From Buddleja alternifolia (taxonomy: Eukaryota > Streptophyta > Magnoliopsida > Lamiales > Scrophulariaceae): a stretch of DNA of 64,000 bases. The notes below the pieces were generated by a model. The model made no database searches and was not told where the DNA came from. It saw nothing but the letters and a program-made list of their open reading frames with translations. Every line of letters begins with the position of its first letter. Position 1 is the first letter of the stretch. The stretch covers positions 2,671,001 through 2,735,000 of the forward strand of contig CM033403.1 in assembly GCA_019426215.1 (NCBI GenBank). Reading direction: 5' to 3'. The translations under genes and the position numbers were made by a program. Shown piece by piece: positions 43,318-54,984 of the stretch.

Positions 43318-44421
43318 ATGTTTGACGAAGAAGCTCAAGCTCGAGTAGATGTATGGAAATATGCTTATGGATTTGATGCAATGAGAGTGGTGAAATGCGC
43401 TATAGAGCTTGGATCACCCGATGTCCTTGAAAGTCATGGAAGCCCGATGAAACTTTCCGAACTATCCTCAGCTGTGGGTTGCCTTGATATTGCTCTTTAC
43501 CGCATCATGCGTTTCTTGACTCACAATGGAATCTTCAAAAAGCAAGTTAATTACTGTGGGCCCTTTTGTGCTGGTACAAGCCGGCCCGCCAGGCCAGCAG
43601 ATTGGTATAAGTGCAGCTGATTTAAAAGCTGGAAAAGGATCTGGTGGTGGTTCTGCTCCCACAGAGGATGTTATTTCGAACATGGAAGTAGACCAAAGCT
43701 ATAACAAGCTATTCCAAGACTTCTTGGCTTGCCACGCTAAGGCGGCCACTTGTGCAGTTATTAGCAACTGTCTTGAGAATTTCAAAGGGATAGGATCATT
43801 GGTGGATGTAGGTGGTCAAGAGGGGACGGCAATTGGGATGTTGGTGAATGCCTTTCCTTGGATTCGAGGGATTAATTTTGATCTCCCTCAAGTTATATCT
43901 GGGGCTACGCCTCTTGATGGGGTTGAGCATGTTGGAGGAGACATGTTTGAAAGCGTTCCAAAAGCTGACGCGGTTATGCTCATGGTACGTATATTTTAAT
44001 TTATTTTTTAATTCAAAATATACAAGACAGGATTAGTTTGGCTTTGTTTGTTTGAAGAATACGGGTATTCGTGAAAATGATGTTATACGTAAACAACTTG
44101 TTAATATTGTTATGGTGTATGTAGTGGATATTGCACGATTGGAGTGACGAACTATGCGTGAACATACTCAAGAATTGTAAAGAAGCTATACCAAAGGACA
44201 CAGGGAAAGTGATAATTGTTGAAGCTGTGATTGATGAAGAAGGAGGCGACGAGTATACTGGCGCTCGTTTGGCGCTGGATATGACTATCATGGCCTCAAC
44301 AGTCCACGGGAAGGAAAGGACTGATAAGGAATGGGCACAACTTCTTAATGCAGCCGGCTTCAGCAGTCACACAATCAAACACATGGAAGCTATTGAGTCT
44401 CTTATTGAGGCCTATCCCTAA
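43318..44421 (+). pseudogene. Class II plant O-methyltransferase (COMT-like), damaged
   Basis: This gene encodes a SAM-dependent O-methyltransferase of the plant COMT type, enzymes that methylate hydroxyls of flavonoids, phenylpropanoids or alkaloids in the cytosol. Exon 1 (43,318-43,984) holds the dimerisation domain (VDVWKYAYGF, MKLSELSSAVGC, ALYRIMRFLTHNGIF), then LACHAKAAT and the SAM region SLVDVGGQEGTAIG, followed by FPWIRGINFDLPQV and DGVEHVGGDMFESVPKADAV. A GT-AG intron (43,985-44,124) sits at the position usual for the family. Exon 2 starts with WILHDWSDE, carrying the catalytic His, and ends IEAYP. Near 43,540 about 20-25 residues that normally follow HNGIF are missing and the frame shifts, so a normal protein cannot be made. 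The SAM motif GGGDG is GGQEG. Closest relatives by memory of motifs are flavonoid or acetylserotonin-type OMTs; the substrate is unknown. An AATAAA lies at 44,524. Confidence 0.85.
43985..44124 (+). other. Intron of the O-methyltransferase
   Basis: CTCATG|GTACGT ... GTATGTAG|TGGATATTG, 140 bases, AT-rich, splitting Met from Trp just before the catalytic His. This is the canonical intron site of plant COMT-type genes. Confidence 0.85.
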
Positions 44422-44657
44422 GCGCAGCATGTGCGTCTCTCAAAGTTTCATAATTTTTGTTGGTTTTGATGATCACAAGCTGGTTTCCATGTCTTGTTTG
44501 ACGACCATAAAACAGTGTAAGCCAATAAAGAACTTTTTCTTTCCTTTTCGTTTCTTCACCAATGTCCTTAACCAAACAGAATGTAAAACAAATGCATTAA
44601 CTCACTTTATGAAGTGCAAGTGAAAAACCAATTCAAATCTTCTGTTATACCATTGGT

Positions 44658-44818
44658 GTTACATTTCCTATTATAGACACAGATGCGTGATAAGTGTATA
44701 CACTGGTAGTTAGGATGTGGTGAGAGAAAATTATGTAATGTGAAAAAAAATATGAGATTTCTCTCTCCGCATCCTAACCACCCATGTATACACTTTTCAT
44801 GCATCTGTGCGTGTAACA
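44658..44818. repeat. Imperfect hairpin of 160 bp
   Basis: Arms 44,658-44,728 and 44,759-44,818 pair with about ten mismatches; both contain GTGTATACACT-like and CACAGATGC blocks. It lies 130 bases after the O-methyltransferase poly(A) signal. A small MITE relic is most likely. Confidence 0.75.
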
Positions 44819-44899
44819 TGAAGTGTAATATGTGTTATGAATATGCCCTCGAATGCAAGGAGAATAGATTGTGATACGGCATAAAACAATGTAATCGTA

Positions 44900-45545
44900 T
44901 TATATGTGTCGTATATTTCTAGAAATCCCTATGTGTCTACTATGAAATAAAAAAAATAATTTATGATTCCGAGCATTGTACAATACGTTAGGGACTTTCT
45001 CGTGCAGTCGCGCAAAACCGTCAATAAATTTAAGCTTATGTTTGAAGTCAAATTTGTTTTATACTACACTTTTTTTGATAATGTGTCATACATTCTAGAA
45101 GCCCCTATGTTTTTACTATGAAATAAAAAAATATTTTATGATTCCGAGCATTGTACAATGTGTTATTGACTTTCTTGTGAAATCGCGCAAAACTATCAGT
45201 AAATTTTAGCTTATGTTTGAAGTTAAATCTGTTTTATACTAGAACTTTTTTGATAATGTGTTATACATTTCTGGAAAAACCTATGTGTCTATTCTAAAAT
45301 TAAAAAAATGGTTTATGATTTCGAATATAATACAATACGTTATGGATTTTATCATGAAGTCGCGCAAAACTGACAACAAATTTAAGGTTACGTTTGAAGT
45401 CAAATTTGTTTTATAGTAGACCTTTTTTGATAATGTGTCATACATTTCTAGAATCCCTATGTATCTACTATGAAATAAAAAAATGGTTAATAATTTCGAG
45501 CATTGTACAATACGTTATGGACTTTATCGTGAAGTCGCGCAAAAC
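44900..45545 (+). repeat. Satellite-like 175-bp tandem repeats, left block
   Basis: Four copies of a unit of about 175 bases occur in a row. The marker GTCGCGCAAAACTGTC-like sequence lies at about 45,008, 45,184, 45,360 and 45,535, giving spacings of 176, 176 and 175. Copies also share 'tgattccgagcattgtacaa' and 'ctatgtgtctactatgaaat'. No frame is conserved. Confidence 0.88.
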
Positions 45546-45995
45546 TGTCAATTTATATGTAACTATACGTCAATTTATATGTAACTATACATCATTTATA
45601 TGTAGCAATACGTCTCTTTATGTGTAACCCTACGTGAATTGATATGTAGTAATACGTCATTTTATAAGTAACCATATGCTAATAATATGTCGATTCATAA
45701 GTAATAATACAGTATTTTATATATAACGTCAATTGATATATAGTAATACGTCATTTTATATGTACCCATACGTCATTGGATATGTAATAATATGTCAATT
45801 CATATGTAATAATACGGCATTTAATATTTAATAATACGTCAATTCATATGTAGTAACACGCCATTTTATATGTAATCATACGTCATTTGATATGTTATAA
45901 TAAGCAATTCTTATGTAATAATACGACATTGCATATGTAGTAATGCGTCATTGTATATTCATCATATTAGTTGTAAGTTGTAACAATACATATTT
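45546..45995 (+). repeat. Short ACGTCA-type repeats, left block
   Basis: A loosely conserved unit of about 22 bases (TATGTAATAATACGTCAATTCA consensus-like, shown here only in part as ATACGTCATTT) recurs about twenty times. It starts exactly where the last 175-bp copy is cut. Confidence 0.8.
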
Positions 45996-46600
45996 ACTTG
46001 TAACGATACGTTGGATTGTTGGTAAAGATATGTCATAAATAAATAATATTAAATATGTATACTCAAGTGTATAAATATCTCAAAACCACAAATTCTTACA
46101 CATAAAGTCAAGTGATAAATAATAGTAGTATGGATATACATAGTATTTGGTATATCTATTTAATGCATATTTTGCTTCAAATATGTTGTTTAATGCACCT
46201 TAATGACATTATAAATAATAATTATTAATTATATAACATACCTAAGTATAATCATGTGTATGAGTATCTTAAAATTACAAACTCACACAAAAGTCAAGTG
46301 ATCACTACTTGTAGCATATGTGAACATTGAGTTTTGGAAACACAAAGTAATACCAGTTAGTGAAAAAATGTACATTGAATTAATTAAATGTATAATTTGC
46401 TTAGATATATGTAAACAATGAACATTGAATTTCGTAACATTTAGTTTTAGGTTATGTGGTGTCATAGTGTTTAGGATTTAAGGTTTAGGGGTTAGGATCT
46501 AGGGTTTAGGGGTAAGTATTATTATATATGAAATAATGTATTGTTGCAACTAAAAGGATGTATTAATAAATATAAAGGTCGTATGTCAACATTTAAGATG
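45996..46600. other. Spacer with direct repeats and telomere-like motif
   Basis: No gene is seen. A phrase with 'aaagtcaagtga' preceded by 'tataaatatctcaaaacc' (46,070) recurs near 46,265-46,300. At 46,470-46,515 several degenerate TTTAGGG units occur (ggtttaggggttaggatctagggtttagggg). Confidence 0.6.
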
Positions 46601-47945
46601 ACGTATTATTTAAAAAAAAACGACGTATGTGTATAATCTAACGACGTATGTGTATAGTCTAATGACGTACGTGTGTAATCTAAAGACGTACGTGGTCAAA
46701 TAAGTTGACGTATTAGTATATATAAATTATACATTTTAAATGACGTATTTCAACAGCAAACCAAAGTATTATTATATATGAAATGATGTATTGTTACAAC
46801 TAAAAGGAGGTATTAATAAATATACGGCCGTATATCAACATTTAAGATGACGTATTATTTTAATAAGAAGATGTGCGTATATAATCTAACGACATATGTG
46901 TATAGTCTAATGACGTTCGTGGTCAAATAAGTTGACATATTAGTATATATAAATTATACATTCTAAGTGACGTATTTCAAGTCAATTATACATACGTGCT
47001 AGGTACACTTAATATGACGTATTAATACATAATATTGACGTATGATTGTCTATCAGTTGACGTAGTAATACACTTAATATGACGTATTAGTGCATTTCAA
47101 TTGGCGTATGAATGCTAGTCAATTGACTTGCAACCATACGTATTAGTAAATTCAAATTGACGTATGAATGCAAGTCAATATGATGTATTAGTACATTTCA
47201 ATTGACGTATGAATGCTAGTCAATTGACTTGCAGTCATACGTATTAATACATTCAAATTGACGTATGAATGCAAATCAATTGACATATTATTGTATATCT
47301 ATCGACATATATGTACACTTAATATGACGTATTAATACATAATATTGACGTATGAATGCAAGTGAATTGACGTATTATTTTCTGAAAAACGACATATGAT
47401 TTTCTATCAATTGACGTAATAATAAATTTAATATGACGTATTAGTACATTCAAATTGACGTATAAATGCAAGTCAATTGACGTATTATTGTATATCTATC
47501 GTCGTATATGTACACATAATATGACGTATTAATACATAATAGGACGTATGGTTGCAAGTCAATTGACGTATTATTTTTGAAAATGAATTATGGTTGTCTA
47601 TCAATTGACGTAATAATACATTTAATATGATGTATTAGTACATTCAAATTGACGTATGAATGCTAGTCAATTGACATACTATTGCCTATCAATCGACGTA
47701 TAGGTACACTTAATATGACGTATTAATACATAATATTGACGTATAAATGTAAGTGAATTGACTTATTATTTTCTAAAAATGATGTATGGTTGTCTATCAA
47801 TTAATATAATAATACATTTAATGATGTACTAGTATATTCAAATTGACGTATGAATGCTAGTCAATTGACATATTATTATCTATCCATCGACGTATAAGTA
47901 TACTTAATATGACGTATTAGTACATATGATCGACGTATGAATGCA
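46600..47945 (-). repeat. Short TGACGTA-type repeats, right block
   Basis: The words TTGACGTAT, ATATGACGTATTA and AATTGACGTATGAATGC recur several dozen times with a coarse period of 60-180 bases. The core is the reverse complement of the core in the left block (45,546-45,995), so the two blocks face each other. Confidence 0.82.
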
Positions 47946-48475
47946 TATTAAATTTAGCTTACATTTAAAGGAAAAATTGTTTAGTTCTAGACATTTCTTC
48001 ATAATGTGTCATACTTTTTCAGAAAACCCTATGTGTCTAATTATAAAAAAAAAAAAAATTATTATTCTGAGCAACGCACAGTGCATTATGGTCATTCTTG
48101 TGAAGTCGCTCAAAACTGTCGACAAATTTTAGCTTATGTTTGAAGGAAAACCTGTTTTATACTAGACATTTCTTGGTAATGTATCATTCATTTTCAGAAA
48201 GTTCTACGTGTTCACTTTGAAATAAAAAAAAAATATGATTCCGACCATCGTACAATGAGTTATAAACTTTCTCGTGAAGTTGCGCAAAACTATCTATAAA
48301 TTTTAGTTTACGTTAGAAGACGAAATTCTTTCATATGGGACATTTATTGATAATGTATCATACAATTTACGAAAGTTCTATGTGTATATTTTCAGACAAA
48401 AAAATAGTTTATGATTCGGAGCATCCTACAGTGCGTTATGGACGTTTTCGTGAGGTCGCGCAAATATGTCAACTT
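47946..48475 (+). repeat. Satellite-like 175-bp tandem repeats, right block
   Basis: Three further, more diverged copies of the 175-bp unit occur with marker positions near 48,107, 48,279 and 48,456, in the same orientation as the left block. A last short stretch with 'cacgtcaac' words follows. Confidence 0.82.
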
Positions 48476-48479
48476 ATCA

Positions 48480-49920
48480 TATGAAAACACGTCAACTATG
48501 CACAAAAAATACGTCACACATGTTCTATCGATACTTCAATAGCTGTACATATGAAGTTTCGAAAAAATAAATATTTTGTACTTGAAATATAGGCAAGATG
48601 GATCTTGATTTGTTCATTTTATCATGGAGAACAAAATGTTGTCACCTTTGAACAAATTTAATTGTCGAAAAAGTCTATGTAATTGGATTTGTGGTGAAGG
48701 AAAAAAGAGAGGAGAGTAGAGAGAAGTGGAGAAGAAGGTGAATAAAAAATTAATAAATAGATGGCATTTTTGTCTTTTCAAGTGGGTAGAGAGTGAATCC
48801 AAAATTGCATTATGAACTAAGGAGTTGAGAGTGTAGAATTATAAGTGGGACTGATCCCTAAATTGTATTAGGGATTGAGGATTTTTGATTAATTTTCCCT
48901 AGTATTAATCATTGGGTATATGTATACTTTGAAAATCTAGATGAATTGTTTTCTTATAAGCATTTAACTTTTTGATTATAGTGACACAAGTTAAAACTAT
49001 AACATGCTATCTAAACATGATCATCGTCCTATACTTAGAAGTTACAAATGTAGTTGAAGTTACTATAACGAACAACTAATGTAAAATAATTATGTTAGGA
49101 ATAAAATAAAATTGCAAAGTTAGTCTTAGTTATAGGCAATTGCAAAATTGGTCCTGTATTTTTTTCGGTGGCAAAGTGGGAATGTAACTATGCAATGTTG
49201 GAAGATGATTCAACAACATATCTTTCTTTTTTTTCTTTTTTTTTTGTTAAAATTTTTTAGTTTGTTACTTTGAAGTATTAGATAATTTTTAATATTTTCA
49301 TATATAATAATTGTAATTTTATGCAATTTGCCATTTCTCAAGGTGGCACTTTTGTCCTATTCGGCACACTCTAAAGTTTACCTGAGACAATTTGACCAGA
49401 AAATGAAAAATCCTCAAATTGGGAGGATCATGTCCGTGGAACGTGACTAGTTCTTGCCAAATTGAAAAAATTCGGACAAATTTATCCTCATTGTGCTAAA
49501 ATTGATTAGTTCTATCCCAATTTGATGATAAATATTTACGTAATGTCTTAATTTATTACGTAGGATAATAGGACTTGTTGTCGAGAAAAAACCCTAAATT
49601 TAGACGAGATTGAGAGGTCCAAACGAAAATACGAAATTAGAAAGTAACCAACGGGATGATACATATCGTGAACGAACTCCAAGGCACGAGAACATACTCA
49701 GCTCGTGCCATGGTCAAGACTAATGCTCTGCCAGGCTCATGCTGCCGCACCGAGGCTTCTTCTCGCCACGGCCTGAATTGTCCTTGCCCCGGCTTAAGAA
49801 GAATATCCAATTGTAGAACAAGTTGGGTCTGAAAAAATAGCGTCCACTCGTCACCAAGTGGATATTAAGTTCCAATTTACATTGGATACCCAAACAACGG
49901 TCAGCAGGTTAAGTTGAGCA
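48480..49920. other. Gene-less stretch
   Basis: No gene is seen. The region is AT-rich to 49,550. A slightly GC-richer part at 49,560-49,900 contains words such as 'gctcgtgccatggtcaag' but no frame or terminal repeat. Confidence 0.5.
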
Positions 49921-49922
49921 AA

Positions 49923-50402
49923 ACATCTATAGACAAAAGGTACAATGATTGAGATCAAATTTTAGGTTGTTTCATTCTCCTCCACTCGTGTCAATCCCTC
50001 ATGACAAACGTGAGATTTTCAATTGTATTTATTTAATCAAAAACAAATCTATAGACAAAAGGTACAATGACTGAGATTATTTTAGATTGTTTCATTCTCC
50101 TCCACTCGTGTCAATCCCTCATTACAAACGTGAGATTTTCATTTGTATCTATGAAATCTAAAAAATCTATAGACAAAAGGTACAATGATTGAGATCAAAT
50201 TTTAGATTGTTTCATTCTCCTCAACTTGTGTCAATCCCTCATGAGAAACGTGAGATTTTCATTTGTATCTATGTAATCAAAAACAAATCTATAGACAAAA
50301 GGTACAATGATTGAGATTATTTTAGATTGTTTCATTCTCCTCCACTCGTGTCAATCCCTAATTACAAACGTGAGATTTTCATTTGTATCTATGTAATCAT
50401 TC
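49923..50402 (+). repeat. 120-bp tandem repeat, four copies, dimeric pattern
   Basis: The unit begins near CTATAGACAAAAGGTACAA at about 49,926, 50,048, 50,166 and 50,288. Copies 1 and 3 carry GAGATCAAATTTTAG, while copies 2 and 4 carry GAGATTATTTTAG, so the higher-order unit is a 240-bp dimer. Confidence 0.88.
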
Positions 50403-50431
50403 TATGTTGTTTCTGAAAGAAAAAAAAAATA

Positions 50432-51025
50432 GGGATAATTACTAAAATCCTCTGTAATAAATACATATATCCAATAAACTCATGAAATAGTGTTCAATCT
50501 TAAAATCCCATTTTATAATTTTTTATTCAAAAAAATCCAAAAGTTGATACTAATAATTTTTTGGACTAAATTATCCTTTATTTCACAAGTTAAGAATTGA
50601 TCAATTGATTTTTTCTTATCGAAATTTGTTTGTTTTTGGACTTTTCAAATCAATAAATTGCATTATATGATTTTTTTTATAATATTAAATAATTTATTTT
50701 TATTTTAAATATGATAATTATCTTAAAACTTTTATCTTTAAAATTTTTAAGAAGATTAAAATTCTGAAAATTGAAAATTAATATAATAATTAGTATCAAT
50801 TATAAATATAAAAGTTCAAAATAAATAAATTTCTTTACTAAAAGTACAATTGATTATTTTTTAATGTAAAAGACCAAGGGTAATTAAGTCCATAAATTTA
50901 TTAACCCTACATGTTGGATTTTTTTTAATGAAAAGTAGGTGGAATGGGTTTTTTGAATTAAAAACTATTATCATGCATTTTCTTGATATAAAAGTTAATT
51001 TTAAGGGGTTTTTAGTAATTTTCCC
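50432..51025. mobile_element. MITE-like element, about 594 bp
   Basis: It begins GGGATAATTACTAAAATCC and ends with GGGGTTTTTAGTAATTTTCCC, imperfect terminal inverted repeats. Flanking bases are A-rich on both sides (AAAAAAATA / AAAAATATA), compatible with a 9-base target copy. The interior is AT-rich and non-coding. Confidence 0.65.
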
Positions 51026-52028
51026 AAAAATATATCTAATATTCTTTACTACACTATATTAATAGTATGAATACGGAACTTGTCTTTTCGTACTGTGAAT
51101 TCACTAATTTACCGTATTAACATCATATAGAGTTAATTTTAAATCTTACATCTCTGTAAATGTATAAATAATTAATTTGTTTGTTTCATTCTATAAAGAC
51201 TTTCATACTCTTATTAAGAGATCACTTGGCTCACCGTTGAAAAGTCAGAATCAATGTTTAGAATGTAAATTATAATATTTTGATGAGTGTTTGGCATTTT
51301 TTATATAATTACTTTTGCACTTTTTTGTGTTGCAAAATTATGTTTTAACAAAGCTCAAAAAATTCAAGGTTTTGCTACAATAAATTCTACAAGAATCAAT
51401 AATTTTATAATCAATTATGCAACAACTACTCTAGACTTACCCTAAACGTAAAATTCTTTTACTTAAGAAATTATTATATCCAGTAAAAAAAAGTTAGAAC
51501 AAAAGATGAATATAGACCGATGGACCAATTGCAACGCTCTACATGTGATGAGATCCATTTTTACAAAGACAACCAACACAAAAAATGTAGTGGAATAAAG
51601 ACAGGTGAAACGACGTCTTTTTGTTAACATCCAAATTAAAATTAGGGAAAATTGCAATCTTGATCCTATATATTAGGGGTGGTAACTTTGGGACAGTATC
51701 TTTTTCAACTTTCAATTAAGTCTTTTAATTTTTAATTTTGTGGCAATTTCAGTCCTCAGAGTGGTAATTTTGGTCCTCCGATCCGAAATTTTTTTAAAAT
51801 TGGGGCTTTTGTTAATATTATATTTATATATATAATTACATAAACACACAACACACACTAACAACAACAATATTTAAATAATAATATACAATCATTGATG
51901 ATTAAAATTAGCAATTTTTTTATTTTTCATACTTCTTTATCTATTTTTGTTTATTAATTAATTAAGACGCATAATTTCAAAGTATCTCAAAATAATATAA
52001 ATTAATATTATTTAATATCAATGGTTGT

Positions 52029-52065
<37 letters not shown>

Positions 52066-52146
52066 AACATTTCAAACTTTAGAAAAATTATGAAGTACTC
52101 CTCGTCTCCATAAAATATCGAGTACTCCTCTTAGATAAATTGATAC
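51026..52146. other. AT-rich gene-less stretch
   Basis: No gene is seen. A TA tract is at about 52,035-52,058. Around 51,650-51,800 phrases such as 'ggtcctccgatccg' look like the end of a non-autonomous repeat. Confidence 0.5.
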
Positions 52147-54970
52147 TGTTAGGTGTACGCCCTCAATACCTATGAGGAATTAGATTGAGTAGGGCTTTGA
52201 TAAGTTATTTGTACAAATATTTTATCGTTTCTATTTATAGAATAAAGATTTTGATTTAGTTCATATAAATCTAATGGCATTTAAATGTGTTGAACAAATA
52301 AGTCCATGAGATTTGAAGATAGACTTTCCACCTCTTATGGAAAGGAGGAGGCACTGGAAGAATCAAGTACTTAATCTCTTAAAACAGGAGTTCACGAGTT
52401 AAGGAATATTATTTGGGCATTAATATTCAACTCGTATGACACCTTCTTTGACAAGGAAGTGTCAGTCGTCCACTGATTAGATAGTGGGAGCTGGTGTCTT
52501 GAATATGCTTAATGGAATTAACATATTTGAACTCGACTCGCATTAATCCAATCACATGGGTATTTACTCTTTGACAGTCAATGATTGAGATTAAGATTGC
52601 GATAGTATGTGTGAGCTTTAGACCTGAGGAGTTATTTATGATGTGCTTGTAGTATTGGATATGTTATCAGAGTAGTTAGACCCGTATCACCTGATAGGTG
52701 GGGTCGACCTCGAAAAATGATCCACATGGTGCATTCGACATTATAAGATAACTGCCAATATGGGATTCACCGTCTCGACAGTAAACCAGTATGTGGCCTG
52801 TACAATCATAAGCAATAGAAATTACAAAGTCTCTAGATCATCACGCGGGAACGGACTTTGGAAATCTTCATCATCATCATCTCCCATGGCGGGCAGCTAG
52901 GCAGACACAATATGAATCCTTTTTACTGTCTTGTATTTTGGTGGAGGATTTTGCATATTGATTATTGTGTTATCCTCTAGCTTGTGTTGGAAGATTAAAT
53001 AAATTCTCCAACTAAGCCCATAACCACACGCCCTACTGGGCCTATTGTACGCCCCATGTGGGCTAAGTTGACCCAGTCAACTTAGTCCACTCAATTTAAT
53101 CATATCATATTTAATCCAATCAAATAAATATAGATTAATTTATTATTCTAATTTAAATATTTAATTGACCTAGTTAATTAACTATTCAAATTAATTAATC
53201 AATTTAATTTACTATTATTTAATCCAATTAGACAGCCAATTAAATTAATTCGTACTACCAAAGGACAAATTACCAAAGTGGCCTCCAAATATTGAACTCG
53301 ACTTCCCCGTTTATTTCTTTAGCGTGACTCTCTAGGTTCGTCTTGATTGGCAATGGGAGGATACCAAAGGATGTGGGTGACACCTACCAGCACCGTGGCC
53401 TCATATCGTAGTCCAACCAAGTATGAAATGACTATGTCATTACGAACCTCTAGATTATGAATACTGTATAAGTATAAGCCCTTCACTGATGTATCCCGAT
53501 CAAGTGAGAGTCGTGGAATATGTCAAACTCACAAGACTCGATGCTATGCTAAGAATCTTAGTAATATGAAATTACAGAGCTACCCTCCATGTCAAAAACG
53601 ACTTAGTTTATCAACTCTGGCCAGAGACTTTTAATCTCATTTAATCTCAATGAGCATAGGATACTTCTCGTTTACTTTCGAGACAGTGAATTCATTCTTG
53701 GCAATAACTTTACAATTGCTACTTACTCATTGGTCACCAACGGGTGAATTGGGCCTAACTACTTTAATGACAGAACCAACGTCACAAGCACACTGTGACC
53801 GTGACTCCTCAGGTCTAAGACTCACGCATACTATCATAATCAGTAATTCAATCATTGACTGTCAATGAGTAAAAACCCATGTGATTGGATTACTACGAGC
53901 CGTGTTCTAATACACTAATCCCATCAATATATCTATGACACAAACTCCCACTATCCCATATTGTTCGACTAGCACTTCCTGTCAGAGCATGTATCATACA
54001 AGTCTACACGAATCTCAATGCCCAATTGAGATTCTCCGACTTGCGAACCATTTAAGTGATCAAGTACCAAATCTTTCCGGTGCCTACCCCCTTAACTACT
54101 ATAAGGAGTGGAAGGTCTGCTTTGATACACATGGACTTGTTCATTTAAGAATATAGATGCCATTAAGACTTAAATGATCAACATACTAAATGCGTTTCAT
54201 TAATTATAGATTGTACAAGATAAACTAGTTCCCTATTCTCTAATTCCTTATTGGCATCGAGGGCATATTCCCAACAGCTCTATATGAAGAAAAGAAATTA
54301 TTTTCTACGCTAATGGTATTTTTTTAAATTCACCTTAGATGTGAATGACTAACCAAATGGATGGAATGGTTTAATTAAAGATATTTAATTAGATTAAATT
54401 AAATCTTTTAATTCATAAGTTAAATTAATTAGAATTAATTTATAAGTTGAATTAAATTAATTGGATAAAGTAATTAATTAAAAGTCAAATTGGATTCGGA
54501 CTTGGATTTAATTAATTACACATGGGCTAAGATGGAACAAAGCTCGGAAGCCATTCCTAAAAGGCCTAGCGGTCGCCCCCTCTATGTGGACTAGGGGTTT
54601 TGTTTAACTTGGTATACGTTGTTAATCAGTGATAGAACACACAAGTCATTATTCTGAATCTGACTTTGAGAGAAACATACCTATAGCAAAAGAAAAGAAA
54701 AAAAAAATCCCTCACTCTCTCCTAACTAGCCGCCGCTGCCATTATTGTTGTGGAGGAGATCGGAGCTTTCTTGGAGATTTTTCTTCCGCGTGATAATCTA
54801 GAGGCAGGAGTCTGGGGTTGCTGCTGATTAATCAATTTTTTGTCATCAAGAGGTAATTTGATTATCCTCTTTCGTAATTTTCTTGTTGCAAATTAATATC
54901 ATGAAACTCCGGATTCAATTTCTAGAGTAATTCAAATTAAATTTTTATCCGCTAGATCGAATCACAACAG
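52147..54970 (+). repeat. 5' LTR of the plus-strand Copia (interrupted)
   Basis: Positions 52,147-52,837 and 54,277-54,970 align with the 3' LTR. The part corresponding to about 61,483-61,768 of the 3' LTR is missing and replaced by the inverted piece in between. Confidence 0.88.
52838..54276 (-). repeat. Inverted Copia LTR piece inside the 5' LTR
   Basis: The reverse complement starts TGTTGGGAATATGCCCTCG, a family LTR start, and runs for about 1.44 kb with close similarity to the LTRs at 31,080 and 38,183. It lacks about 180 bases at its 3' end. No target duplication is seen. Confidence 0.8.
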
Positions 54971-54971
54971 T

Positions 54972-54984
54972 GGCATCAGAGCCA
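54972..54984 (+). promoter_or_regulatory. Primer-binding site of the plus-strand Copia
   Basis: TGGCATCAGAGCC begins one base after the LTR and is one change from the tRNA-Met type TGGTATCAGAGCC. Confidence 0.85.

Noticed and set aside
44900..48475. CRISPR-like array
   Set aside because: Units are 175 bases without unique spacers, and the context is plant nuclear DNA.
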